Both the position numbers and the translations under genes were made by a program. DNA of 33,884 nucleotides from UBA1738 sp045580145 (lineage in GTDB: Bacteria; Bacillota; Clostridia; UBA1381): NCBI GenBank assembly GCA_045580145.1, contig JAZNNI010000010.1, positions 1 through 33,884 on the forward strand, given 5' to 3'. The notes beneath the pieces were generated by a model that made no database searches, was not told the DNA's origin, and worked only from the letters and a program-made list of their open reading frames with translations. This document shows, piece by piece, positions 7,428 to 14,678 of the stretch (positions are counted from its first letter, which is position 1; every line of letters begins with the position of its first letter).

Positions 7428-8267
7428 TCAGTGTATATTTTTGCTCTGTTCATTTCTGAATTTCGATGGAGAAACACCATTTTTTTCTTTAAAAACCCTT
7501 CCAAAATATGACGCACTTGAAAACCCCACATATCCCGAAATTTCCTCAACCGACATTCTTGTTTCATTTAAAAGCTTTTCTGCTCTTTTTATCCTCACCC
7601 TATTTATATAATCACTTACTGTACAGTTAAAACAACTATGAAAATTCCTATAAAGCGCACTTTTCGATAAATTCACACTCTTTGAAATATAAGAAACGGT
7701 CAAATTTTTATCCATATTTTCTATTATAAAATCTGTTGCACGTTTCATATTTATATTAAAGTCAGGTTTTAACATATCTTCAAGCAACAGATACCTTGCA
7801 AGCATTACTGCAATTTTTTCAACACTCTCTATCTTCTCGCTGTCAAAAAATGATAACTCTTTATAATATTTTTCCATTTCTTCAAAACCAAGTCCAAGAT
7901 TTTTTACACGTTCCCAGACAAGCGAAAAATCTCCTGAATTCTTCATCTGACCGAGTACTATGTAAGCAAGAATATCACCTTCATACAAAACCGGCACTGC
8001 TATATCAATAAGTCCTGCATGACATACGTGCATTTCAGCCTTTTTGCTCTTTTTACACCTTTCAATCAACACCTTATCCGATATCCTGCATACCATTTCG
8101 TTATTTTTATGTATCGCCTGACAATACTTATTATGTGTGATTGGATTTGTGCTAATCGGTAAAATATCCTTATCTAAAAGTGATATATTTATTCCCGTCG
8201 CATTATAAAATGCCTTCAATGCGGCATTGATTTTTTGAACATCATAATTAATAATCACCTGAATCAC
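7428..8267 (-). CDS. AraC-family regulator with PocR-type sensory domain
   Basis: A 279-residue regulator. Residues 5-165 form a PocR-like ligand-sensing domain: the spaced cysteines in NKYCQAIH, NNEMVCRISDK, ERCKKSKK and MHVCHAGLIDIAVPV are the family pattern. Residues 175-275 are an AraC-type double helix-turn-helix (VSYISKSVNLSKSALYRNF, then VEEISGYVGFSSASYFGRVFKEKNGVSPSKFR). PocR domains are known from regulators sensing small diols and other carbon-source signals. The gene is divergent from a glycosidase-like gene and a transporter that it probably activates; direct-repeat sites lie between them. The listed start is a GTG; a second GTG at 8258 is equally possible because neither has a strong ribosome binding site. 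Ligand unknown. Confidence 0.88.
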   Translation of the reverse strand: MIQVIINYDVQKINAALKAFYNATGINISLLDKDILPISTNPITHNKYCQAIHKNNEMVCRISDKVLIERCKKSKKAEMHVCHAGLIDIAVPVLYEGDILAYIVLGQMKNSGDFSLVWERVKNLGLGFEEMEKYYKELSFFDSEKIESVEKIAVMLARYLLLEDMLKPDFNINMKRATDFIIENMDKNLTVSYISKSVNLSKSALYRNFHSCFNCTVSDYINRVRIKRAEKLLNETRMSVEEISGYVGFSSASYFGRVFKEKNGVSPSKFRNEQSKNIH

Positions 8268-8276
8268 CCAAATTCA

Positions 8277-8353
8277 GTATATACCCCACAACATTTTTTG
8301 TCAATATATTTCGTTTTGTGGGAATATATTTAGAAAAACAGGGAATATAATTA
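8277..8353. promoter_or_regulatory. Probable AraC-type operator cluster between the divergent genes
   Basis: Two near-identical 13-mers in direct orientation: GGGAATATATTTA (8320-8332) and GGGAATATAATTA (8341-8353), one mismatch, spaced exactly 21 bp or two helical turns, as AraC-family activators prefer. The second abuts the likely -35 box of the rightward promoter. A related copy in the other orientation (TGTGGGGTATATAC on the - strand, 8277-8290) lies just upstream of the regulator gene and could serve autoregulation. Confidence 0.65.
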
Positions 8354-8354
8354 C

Positions 8355-8382
8355 TTGTTTTTGGGGGCAAGTATGATAAAAT
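8355..8382 (+). promoter_or_regulatory. Activator-dependent promoter of the glycosidase-like gene
   Basis: A poor -35 (TTGTTT, 8355-8360) with TAAAAT (8377-8382) at a 16-bp spacer, touching the inner operator copy. A weak -35 next to a regulator site fits class II activation. Confidence 0.45.
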
Positions 8383-8414
8383 GTTCATATAACAATTACA
8401 CGGAGGTCCTCACT

Positions 8415-10331
8415 ATGTATAAAATATCTGTACCTATACATCTGCCAACCGTCGAGCATTGCGGCGGGAAAGAAAAACTACTTTGCGAGCTTAAAAGGAT
8501 AGGAGCCGAAAGGGTTTTTTTAGGACTTGGTCCGCGAAATACCGATGAAGTTGAACAAGCAAAAGAACTTATATTAATAAAAGAATATTGTGAATTTTTC
8601 AAAAAGCACGGATTGGAGGTTGGTGCCTGGATGTGGACATTTTGGGCATCCGGTGAAAACAACTTTACCAAGATGACGGCATCAAATGGGAATGCTTTAA
8701 ACGATTTCGCCTGTCCATTAGACCCCGAATATAAAAAATTTATGCATAAACACATTAAAAACATTGCTAAATGTGGTGTTGATATCATTATGTATGACGA
8801 CGATTACAGATACGGATTTTTCACAGGTGATGGGATACTTTGTACTTGCGATATACATATGAAAAAAATCAGAGATATTCTTGGAGAAGATATTTCCCGT
8901 GAAGAGTTTCAACAAAAAGCAATTAGCGGAGAAAAAAATAAATATCGCGATGCTTGGCTAAAGGTAAATGGAGACTCATTAAAGGATTTTGCACGTTTTT
9001 CCCGCGAATGTCTTGACGAAGTTAATCCGCAAATACGATTTGCGGTATGCTCATGTATGTCACTATGGGACAACGACGGCGTTGATTCTGCGACAATCGC
9101 AAGAATTCTTGCCGGTAGCACAAAGCCACTCCTGCGTCTTATTGGTGCGCCTTATTGGGCAGTTAACAAAGGTTGGGACAACAGACTTCAGCACATCATT
9201 GAACTTGAAAGAATGGAAAGAAGTTGGTGTGGCGACGGAATTGAAATTATGTCTGAGGGCGATGTATGGCCAAGACCGAGATATACCTGTCCTTCGTCAT
9301 ATCTTGAAATCTTTGATATGGCACTTCGTGCCGACGGAACTACTGATGGTATTATAAAATATGCTATTGACTACTTCTCTACAACTGACTACGAACGCGG
9401 ATATATTGACAAGCATATCAAAAATATGCCTATTTACGAGGCAATAGATTCCTCATTTGGAGACAAAACAGCTTCTGGCATAAGAATTTATGAGTCAATG
9501 AACAAGCTTGCCGATATGAAAATTCCGGAAGAAGTAGAAAACAGCTATAAAATAGAAAACATTTTCTTTTCTCCTGCTGCAAGAATGATGACTGATTGTT
9601 CAATTCCCACAACATATGAAGGTGATGGGATTTGTGGTGTAGCATTTGGTGAGAATATAAAATATGTACCCGAGAGTGCTTTTAAAAACGGCCTTATAAT
9701 AGATTTCAGAGCCGCTGAAATCCTACTTGAAAAAGGAATAGACACCGGTATTTTAAAAGTAGGCAACAAAATAGATGCCGAAAGAGAATATTTCTGCAAT
9801 ACTAACGAATATGTTAATATCCACAGAACAGGCGCTACCCCTCCGGGTACAGCTTATAAAGTAACAGTTAGCAACAATGCAAAAATTTTAAGCACTTTTG
9901 TTATAAACAAATCGAACTATTCTTTAAGAGAAAAGGAAGTTCCTGCCGCATATCTCTATGAAAATGACAAAGGCTACAGGTTCCTTGTATTTACATTTAA
10001 TATGTATTTCAACAGTGAGTACCTTTTCAGGAGTTATGCACGTTCAAAACAAATTTCCGAGTCAGTTGTATGGCTTTCGGGTGGCAAAAGACTTCCTGCA
10101 TATTCATATAAAAATCCCGACCTTTACATTCTTACTAAAAAGAACGAGAACGCAATGGCTGTTGGACTTTGGAACATTTTTGCCGATTCAATCGACAATC
10201 CTGTGGTTGAGCTTGACGGCGAATATAAAAAAATCAAATTTATAAACTGCACAGGGGAATTAAAAGGTAATAAGGTTTTCCTTTCAGAAATGCCACCTTA
10301 TTCTTTTGCAGGGTTTGAAGTTTTTAATTAA
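8415..10331 (+). CDS. Putative glycoside hydrolase, TIM-barrel type, specificity unknown
   Basis: A 638-residue cytoplasmic protein without signal peptide. The first 350 or so residues have beta/alpha-barrel spacing: AERVFLGLG (31-39), LEVGAWMWTFW (68-78), VDIIMYDDDYRYGFF (122-136), IRFAVCSC, LLRLIGAPYW and GIEIMSEGDVWPRPRY (275-290). Acidic clusters Asp128-130 and Glu277/Glu281/Asp283 sit where catalytic residues occur in clan-A glycosidases, but that is inference. A middle domain (about 420-470, LIIDFRAAEILLEKGID) resembles the amidotransferase-fold domain of GH42-like enzymes. The end, MPPYSFAGFEVFN, is typical of their closing beta domain. The ATG at 8415 is taken because GGAGG (8402-8406) fits it. 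It is first in a two-gene unit with an EamA transporter and is probably controlled by the divergent PocR/AraC regulator. I cannot assign a GH family or substrate. Confidence 0.6.
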   Translation: MYKISVPIHLPTVEHCGGKEKLLCELKRIGAERVFLGLGPRNTDEVEQAKELILIKEYCEFFKKHGLEVGAWMWTFWASGENNFTKMTASNGNALNDFACPLDPEYKKFMHKHIKNIAKCGVDIIMYDDDYRYGFFTGDGILCTCDIHMKKIRDILGEDISREEFQQKAISGEKNKYRDAWLKVNGDSLKDFARFSRECLDEVNPQIRFAVCSCMSLWDNDGVDSATIARILAGSTKPLLRLIGAPYWAVNKGWDNRLQHIIELERMERSWCGDGIEIMSEGDVWPRPRYTCPSSYLEIFDMALRADGTTDGIIKYAIDYFSTTDYERGYIDKHIKNMPIYEAIDSSFGDKTASGIRIYESMNKLADMKIPEEVENSYKIENIFFSPAARMMTDCSIPTTYEGDGICGVAFGENIKYVPESAFKNGLIIDFRAAEILLEKGIDTGILKVGNKIDAEREYFCNTNEYVNIHRTGATPPGTAYKVTVSNNAKILSTFVINKSNYSLREKEVPAAYLYENDKGYRFLVFTFNMYFNSEYLFRSYARSKQISESVVWLSGGKRLPAYSYKNPDLYILTKKNENAMAVGLWNIFADSIDNPVVELDGEYKKIKFINCTGELKGNKVFLSEMPPYSFAGFEVFN

Positions 10332-10349
10332 TTACTTAGGAGAAAAAGT

Positions 10350-11204
10350 ATGAACACAATTTTATTAACTGCCGTCATTATGGGTTGCGCACTTCAGCAG
10401 ATTTGCAAAAAGGAATGTGATAAAAAATCACCAAACGGAGTATTTAGTTTTTCTGCCGCAACTGCATTATTCGCACTTTTGGTATTTATTCCAACAAAGC
10501 AAGGACTTTTAAGCATTCCTCCCGTTCTACTTATCTACTCCATATTGTTTTCGTTTTTCTACACATTATCGACTGTAACAAGCTATCTCGCGCTTCATAC
10601 AGGCTCACTTTCTCTTACATCGCTTATCACGTCGTATTCACTAATCATTCCATCGTTTTACGGGATAATGGTTCTTGGCGAGAAAATAAGCCTGACGCTA
10701 TTTTTTGGAATAGGATTACTTTTGGTTTCCCTGTTTCTGATTAACTGCGAAGGTAAGAAAGCGGAAAGGCAGATATCTTTTACCTGGATAATTTACGTCT
10801 CCTTGGCATTTTTTGGTAACGGCGCCTGTTCAACAGTGCAAAGAGTTCAGCAACTGGACTATAATGGTTTTTACAAAAATGAATTTATGTTTATATCCTT
10901 AATAATCACAGCACTTTCTTTATTCATTTTTGCTATATTCTCCGAAAAAAATAATCTGGGGACTAACTTAAAAAAGGGATTCATATGGTATGCACTATGC
11001 GGCCTTGCGAACGGACTTGTAAATCTGTTTGTAATACTTCTGGCACTAAGAATGCCTGCATCCGTCTCCTTTCCGATAATATCCGCAGGCGGAATTATAA
11101 CATCTGCAGCAATGTCAATCTTTATCTACAAAGAAAAGCTTTCTCTTACTCAGGTAATCGGCTTGATTTTGGGTACACTTGCAATAGTAGTTCTTAGCAT
11201 ATGA
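10350..11204 (+). CDS. EamA/DMT-superfamily transporter
   Basis: A 284-residue protein of about ten membrane segments in two halves, the drug/metabolite transporter layout. The first half contains SLTSLITSYSLIIPSFYGIMVLGEKISL (about 88-115) and the second PASVSFPIISAGGIITSAAMSIFIYKEKLS (about 234-263); the repeated GE/KE-K after a helix is the EamA signature. Family members move small metabolites, often outward. It starts 18 bases after the glycosidase-like gene with a good TAGGAG, so the two are co-transcribed, and a terminator follows at once. The pairing suggests transport of a substrate or product of the upstream protein; which one is unknown. Confidence 0.82.
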   Translation: MNTILLTAVIMGCALQQICKKECDKKSPNGVFSFSAATALFALLVFIPTKQGLLSIPPVLLIYSILFSFFYTLSTVTSYLALHTGSLSLTSLITSYSLIIPSFYGIMVLGEKISLTLFFGIGLLLVSLFLINCEGKKAERQISFTWIIYVSLAFFGNGACSTVQRVQQLDYNGFYKNEFMFISLIITALSLFIFAIFSEKNNLGTNLKKGFIWYALCGLANGLVNLFVILLALRMPASVSFPIISAGGIITSAAMSIFIYKEKLSLTQVIGLILGTLAIVVLSI

Positions 11205-11206
11205 CT

Positions 11207-11244
11207 AAAAAGGCACCTGTTCACAATGAACAGATGCCTTTTTT
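11207..11244 (+). terminator. Intrinsic terminator of the glycosidase-EamA operon
   Basis: AAGGCA.CTGTTCA pairs with TGAACAG.TGCCTT around CAA with a single mismatch, followed by a run of T ending at 11244. Confidence 0.9.
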
Positions 11245-11344
11245 ATTATGTAGGAAATTACTACTTTTCAGTTGTAATTTCCGGAATAACAAAACTGCTA
11301 CCAAAATCCCATACCCGTAAGCGAGGCTTCCATCAAAAGCTTTT

Positions 11345-12127
11345 TTACATCCTTACATTTGATAAAAATTCCTGAAGTCGTCTGCTTTTTGGAGCTGTAA
11401 AGACCTCATCAGGAGTTCCCTCTTCTGCAATTACTCCATTATCCATAAAAATAATTCTATCTGAAACTCCCCTTGCAAAAGCCATTTCATGAGTCACAAT
11501 AATCATCGTCATATTCTGGTCTGCGAGAGATTTTATAACCTTCAAAACCTCGTTTGTTATCTCCGGATCAAGAGCTGACGTTGGCTCGTCAAATAACATT
11601 ATTTCAGGATTTAGTGCCAGTGCTCTGCAAATAGCAACTCTCTGCTGCTGACCTCCTGACAGCTCACACGGGTAGTTATTATATTTACTTTCAAGTCCTG
11701 CGCTGTTTAGAAGCCTCTTTGCGTTTTCCTCTATTTCTGCATAGATTTGTTCTTTGTTTTGTTTAAAATCAGGTCTTTCCTTTGCCAAAAGCTTCGGTGC
11801 AAGCACTACATTTTCAAGTGCGCTATACTGCGGGAACAGATTAAATGACTGGAAAACAAATCCAAAATTGAGTTGCTTCTTTCGTATTTCCTCGTTTGAC
11901 ATCTTTTTGTGTTCTTCTCCGTCAAAAATAACCTCACCGTTTAAAACAACCTGCCCTTTATCTGCCTTTTCCAGAAAATTTATGCACCTTAAAAGAGTAG
12001 TTTTTCCGCTTCCCGAAGAACCTATTATTGATACAACCTCGCCTTTTTCCATAGAAAAGGAAACGTCCTTCAAAACTTCGGTCTTGTCAAAGCTTTTCAT
12101 CATATTTTTAATTTCTAAAATAGCCAT
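11345..12127 (-). CDS. Polar amino-acid ABC transporter, ATP-binding protein
   Basis: A 260-residue GlnQ/HisP-type ATPase energising uptake of a polar amino acid. Walker A GSSGSGKTT (36-44), Q-loop VFQSFNLFPQ (91-100), signature LSGGQQQR (156-163), Walker B with DEPTSALDP (180-188) and the switch His in VTHEMAFA are all present. It is last in an operon with the permease (21 bases upstream) and the binding protein. GGAGGAAGG precedes the ATG. No downstream intrinsic terminator with a T-run is visible; a 9-bp stem (GGAAATTAC, 11253-11261, with 11274-11282) lies beyond it. The family is certain, the substrate is not. Confidence 0.95.
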   Translation of the reverse strand: MAILEIKNMMKSFDKTEVLKDVSFSMEKGEVVSIIGSSGSGKTTLLRCINFLEKADKGQVVLNGEVIFDGEEHKKMSNEEIRKKQLNFGFVFQSFNLFPQYSALENVVLAPKLLAKERPDFKQNKEQIYAEIEENAKRLLNSAGLESKYNNYPCELSGGQQQRVAICRALALNPEIMLFDEPTSALDPEITNEVLKVIKSLADQNMTMIIVTHEMAFARGVSDRIIFMDNGVIAEEGTPDEVFTAPKSRRLQEFLSNVRM

Positions 12128-12148
12128 AAAACAACCTTCCTCCGAAAT

Positions 12149-12796
12149 TTATCCTTTATAATAGTCGAGTTTCTTTTCTATGTAGTTAAAAACAAGTGTC
12201 AGTATTCCGCATAAAATGAGATAAAAGACTCCCGAATAGAAAAGCGGCCACAAAATATGCTCGCTGTTCATCATTCGTTTTGCATTCCACGTGATTTCAT
12301 AAATCATAATTGTGTTTGCAAGGGACGTATCCTTTACCAATGTCAAAAACTCATTTCCCATCGGCGGAATAATTCTCTTTATAACCTGAAGAAGTATTAT
12401 CTTGAAAAATACCTGCGTTTTGGTAAGTCCCAAAACCGCACCTGCTTCATACTGACCTTTTGGAATACTCTCAATGCCGCCGCGAAAAATCTCTGCAAAA
12501 TAACAAGCATAATTTAGAACAAATGCTATGATTACCGCCACAAACATATTCATTCCGCGTATACCCAAAAGTCCTGGCCCTAAGCCAAAAACTATAAGCT
12601 GGAGCATAAGCGGAGTCCCGCGGATTATCCATATTAGAGTTTTTATGGGATATTTAATTACTTTAAACTTGCTCATAGAGCCAAGTGAAATTATAAGTCC
12701 TAAAGGGAGTGCCATAATAAGTGTCAGGGAGAAAATCCTGAGAGTTACCCCTAAGCCCTCTAAAAGACTCAACGTAACCTTTGTAAATAATTGCAT
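12149..12796 (-). CDS. Polar amino-acid ABC transporter, permease
   Basis: A 215-residue inner-membrane permease of the HisM/GlnP class (amino-acid ABC transporter permease, 3-TM subfamily). The N-terminus VTLSLLEGLGVTLRIFSLTLIMALPLG fits the family and the coupling motif is EIFRGGIESIPKGQYEAGAVLGLTKTQVF (about 102-130), which contacts the ATPase. Length is normal. One permease gene suggests a homodimer. AAGGTG precedes the ATG. An intrinsic terminator lies between the binding protein gene and this one, which should lower its expression relative to the binding protein. Confidence 0.94.
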   Translation of the reverse strand: MQLFTKVTLSLLEGLGVTLRIFSLTLIMALPLGLIISLGSMSKFKVIKYPIKTLIWIIRGTPLMLQLIVFGLGPGLLGIRGMNMFVAVIIAFVLNYACYFAEIFRGGIESIPKGQYEAGAVLGLTKTQVFFKIILLQVIKRIIPPMGNEFLTLVKDTSLANTIMIYEITWNAKRMMNSEHILWPLFYSGVFYLILCGILTLVFNYIEKKLDYYKG

Positions 12797-12831
12797 AATT
12801 ACACCTTTTTAAAATTTATTTAAACCGACCA

Positions 12832-12857
12832 AAAAGGCAGATATAAATCTGCCTTTT
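12832..12857 (-). terminator. Intra-operon terminator between binding protein and permease
   Basis: AAAAGGCAGAT (12832-12842) pairs with ATCTGCCTTTT (12847-12857), four-base loop; read on the - strand it ends in TTTTT. Partial termination here would give more binding protein than membrane components, a common design. Confidence 0.8.
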
Positions 12858-12885
12858 CATATTAATGTTTGAACTTTTTTAAGAA

Positions 12886-13638
12886 TCAAAATGCGAGATT
12901 CAGTCCATACTTCTCAGCAAGCTCTGCCATTGTTCCGTCAGCTGCAAGTTCATCAATCGCTGTGTTAACTTTGTTCAAAAGTTCTTCATCAGCAAGTCTG
13001 AAGCCGATACCATATTCCTCAGTTGTAAGCTCAACTGCATATCCGTAATCAGCATAGCTTGTTCCTTCTGCTGTTGAAGCCTTTGCCATTGTAATATCGA
13101 TTACGCACGCATCAACCTGACCGCCTGCCAAAGCCAAAAGTGCATCTGTCTGTGCTGCAACAGGTGTATAGTTTGCATCAAGTCCGTTATCCTTGATTGC
13201 AGCCTCACCAGCTGAGCCTGCTTCTGCTGCAAACTTAAGATCCTTCATACTTGCTGCATCTTTATAGCTATCAAGCTTATCCTTTGCCATTACAACAACC
13301 TGAGCATTCTTTACATAAGCCTTTGAAACTGCACAGTTTTTCTTAACCTCATCAGAGATTGTCATACCATTCCAGATACAGTCAATCGTTCCTGCATCAA
13401 GTGTAGTGAATTTTGTATCCCAGTTAATTTCAACAAAATTAGGCTTTACACCGAGCTTTTCACATACAGCCTCTGCAAATTCTGTATCAAAACCTGTAAG
13501 CTTTCCATCATCGCCCATATAATTCATCGGCTCATAAATTGTATAACCAATTATAAGCTCATCCTCTGTCTTTTCCCCACAACCTGACATTGAGAAAAGC
13601 ATTGTGCTTGCCATTAAAATTGCTAATAATTTTTTCAT
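12886..13638 (-). CDS. Polar amino-acid ABC transporter, substrate-binding lipoprotein
   Basis: A 250-residue SBP_bac_3 family lipoprotein. Signal peptide MKKLLAILMASTMLFSMSGC with lipobox ending at Cys20, so it is anchored on the outside face of the membrane. Family motifs include GKLTGFDTEFAEAVCEKLG, WDTKFTTLDAGTIDCIWNGMTI and the hinge-to-C-terminal YGIGFRLADEELLNKVN. An upstream in-frame ATG at 13659 is rejected because the ribosome binding site AAGGAG lies between it and the ATG at 13638. Gene order is binding protein, terminator, permease, ATPase. Its promoter carries an inverted-repeat operator. The amino acid carried cannot be named from the sequence. Confidence 0.94.
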   Translation of the reverse strand: MKKLLAILMASTMLFSMSGCGEKTEDELIIGYTIYEPMNYMGDDGKLTGFDTEFAEAVCEKLGVKPNFVEINWDTKFTTLDAGTIDCIWNGMTISDEVKKNCAVSKAYVKNAQVVVMAKDKLDSYKDAASMKDLKFAAEAGSAGEAAIKDNGLDANYTPVAAQTDALLALAGGQVDACVIDITMAKASTAEGTSYADYGYAVELTTEEYGIGFRLADEELLNKVNTAIDELAADGTMAELAEKYGLNLAF

Positions 13639-13679
13639 TTTTGAATTTCTCCTTTTCAAAATTAATAATTTATGCTCAT

Positions 13680-13713
13680 ATCATAACACATCACTTTAGT
13701 ATTGTAAAGTGAT
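13680..13713 (-). promoter_or_regulatory. Promoter and overlapping operator of the amino-acid ABC operon
   Basis: On the - strand TTTACA (13708-13703) and TATGAT (13685-13680) are 17 bp apart. A perfect inverted repeat, ATCACTTTA-N6-TAAAGTGAT (13690-13713), covers the -35 box and much of the spacer, where a bound dimer would block RNA polymerase. The repressor is unknown. Confidence 0.7.
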
Positions 13714-13750
13714 AAAATAATAAATCGCCAAAATTTATGTAAAATGCACA

Positions 13751-13779
13751 AAAAAAACAGGGTGCATTTTATGCACCCC
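13751..13779 (-). terminator. Intrinsic terminator of the DUF6514-like gene
   Basis: GGGTGCAT (13760-13767) pairs with ATGCACCC (13771-13778), three-base loop; on the - strand it is followed by CTG and a run of eight T. Confidence 0.85.
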
Positions 13780-14115
13780 TCACACTTTTTCTGTATTACA
13801 AAGCTGTATCTGCTCTCCTATATAATCATTTATAACATACCTAAGACCCATTGGCACAACCTTACTTTCATAAATTTTCTGAAGAAAGGTCACCGCCTCT
13901 TCCCTTTTGAAGAATAAGTCTTTCACAATTTTCTTTTCCTTAAACCACAAGCCATTCCTTTCCTTTTCCTCTTTATCTATCTCAACCCCGTACACCTTCA
14001 AATCACAGTATTCTTCGCTGACACTATCTGTCAGGAGATAATATGTAAGCTTTATTCTGCAAGGTACATCTTTTTCATTTCCCATACAAATCTCACCAAA
14101 TAATTCTTTTTTCAA
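13780..14115 (-). CDS. Small protein resembling the DUF6514 family
   Basis: A 111-residue soluble protein without signal peptide or membrane segment. It resembles DUF6514 proteins of Clostridia: KLTYYLLTD, YGVEIDKEE, VKDLFFKREEAVTFLQKIYESKVVP and a closing RYVINDYIGEQIQL. The function of that family is not known to me. I choose the TTG at 14115 because GAAGGGGG lies just upstream at good spacing; the longer form from a GTG at 14139 has no ribosome binding site. It is a single gene with its own terminator. A TATAAT on the - strand lies about 40 bases upstream of the start, without a clear -35 box. Confidence 0.6.
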   Translation of the reverse strand: MKKELFGEICMGNEKDVPCRIKLTYYLLTDSVSEEYCDLKVYGVEIDKEEKERNGLWFKEKKIVKDLFFKREEAVTFLQKIYESKVVPMGLRYVINDYIGEQIQLCNTEKV

Positions 14116-14310
14116 AACCGCACCCCCTTCATCCTGCACATAAAATTATAATACAAAATGTAGTGAAAATCCAGTTATTTATATCGCACGAGCAGGCAAT
14201 ATTCGTGGCATTTCGACTTCTTTTTTGTTCTGAATATGTTTAATATGTCACATTTTGGAAGTGTGTGTCTGATACTCGTTTATATTGTCACACGAAAGTT
14301 GATTTTGAAC

Positions 14311-14356
14311 AAAAAAATACTGCTGACAACAGACTTAAAATCCATTATCAGCAGCA
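14311..14356 (-). terminator. Intrinsic terminator of the ferredoxin gene
   Basis: On the - strand CTGCTGA (14354-14348) pairs with TCAGCAG (14326-14320), followed by TA and seven T. The 170 bases from here to the DUF6514-like gene hold nothing I can recognise. Confidence 0.75.
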
Positions 14357-14369
14357 TTATTTCTTAAAA

Positions 14370-14540
14370 TTAGTCCTCAACCGGAGCACTTACAGGACAT
14401 ACACCAGCGCAAGCACCACAACCGATACAAGCATCTGCGTCGATAACATACTTAGCATCGCCCTCTGTAATAGCACTTACAGGACATTCACCTGCACAAG
14501 CACCACAAGCAATACAATCGTCAGTAATTTTGTAAGCCAT
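14370..14540 (-). CDS. Clostridial 2[4Fe-4S] ferredoxin
   Basis: A 56-residue bacterial ferredoxin, a small low-potential electron carrier (for example for pyruvate:ferredoxin oxidoreductase and hydrogenase in anaerobes). Two cluster motifs CxxCxxCxxxCP are complete: Cys9, 12, 15, 19 and Cys38, 41, 44, 48, each followed by Pro. Length matches the 55-56-residue clostridial type. The start is the ATG at 14540, preceded by GGGAGGTG; longer readings to 14591 would include the ribosome binding site and are rejected. It has its own promoter inside the end of the upstream yaaT-like gene and a leader with a strong 5' hairpin. Confidence 0.97.
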   Translation of the reverse strand: MAYKITDDCIACGACAGECPVSAITEGDAKYVIDADACIGCGACAGVCPVSAPVED

Positions 14541-14612
14541 TTGATACACCTCCCTGAATGATTTATGCATATATACAGCCTCACAAAACATAAGCTTTAT
14601 GCACTATTTCCC

Positions 14613-14678
14613 AGATGCCGACCAAAACGAATCAGCATCTTCAAAAAACATTATATCACAGATTAATTTAATCTTCAA
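14613..14678 (-). promoter_or_regulatory. Ferredoxin promoter and 5' hairpin
   Basis: TTGAAG (14678-14673) and TATAAT (14655-14650) with a 17-bp spacer, the -35 box lying within the last codons of the yaaT-like gene. The predicted start near 14643 is immediately followed by an 11-bp stem with G-T pairs (14640-14630 with 14623-14613) and loop CGTTTT. A hairpin at the very 5' end of a roughly 100-base leader is typical of mRNA stabilisers. Confidence 0.7.

Noticed and set aside
11275..11342. Short - strand frame after the ATPase gene reading WKPRLRVWDFGSSFVIPEITTEK, like a protein C-terminus.
   Set aside because: Only 23 codons after a stop, no start or ribosome binding site; could be a gene remnant but cannot be supported.
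13639..13659. Longer start for the amino-acid binding protein (seven more residues).
   Set aside because: It contains the ribosome binding site AAGGAG used by the ATG at 13638 and would displace the signal peptide.
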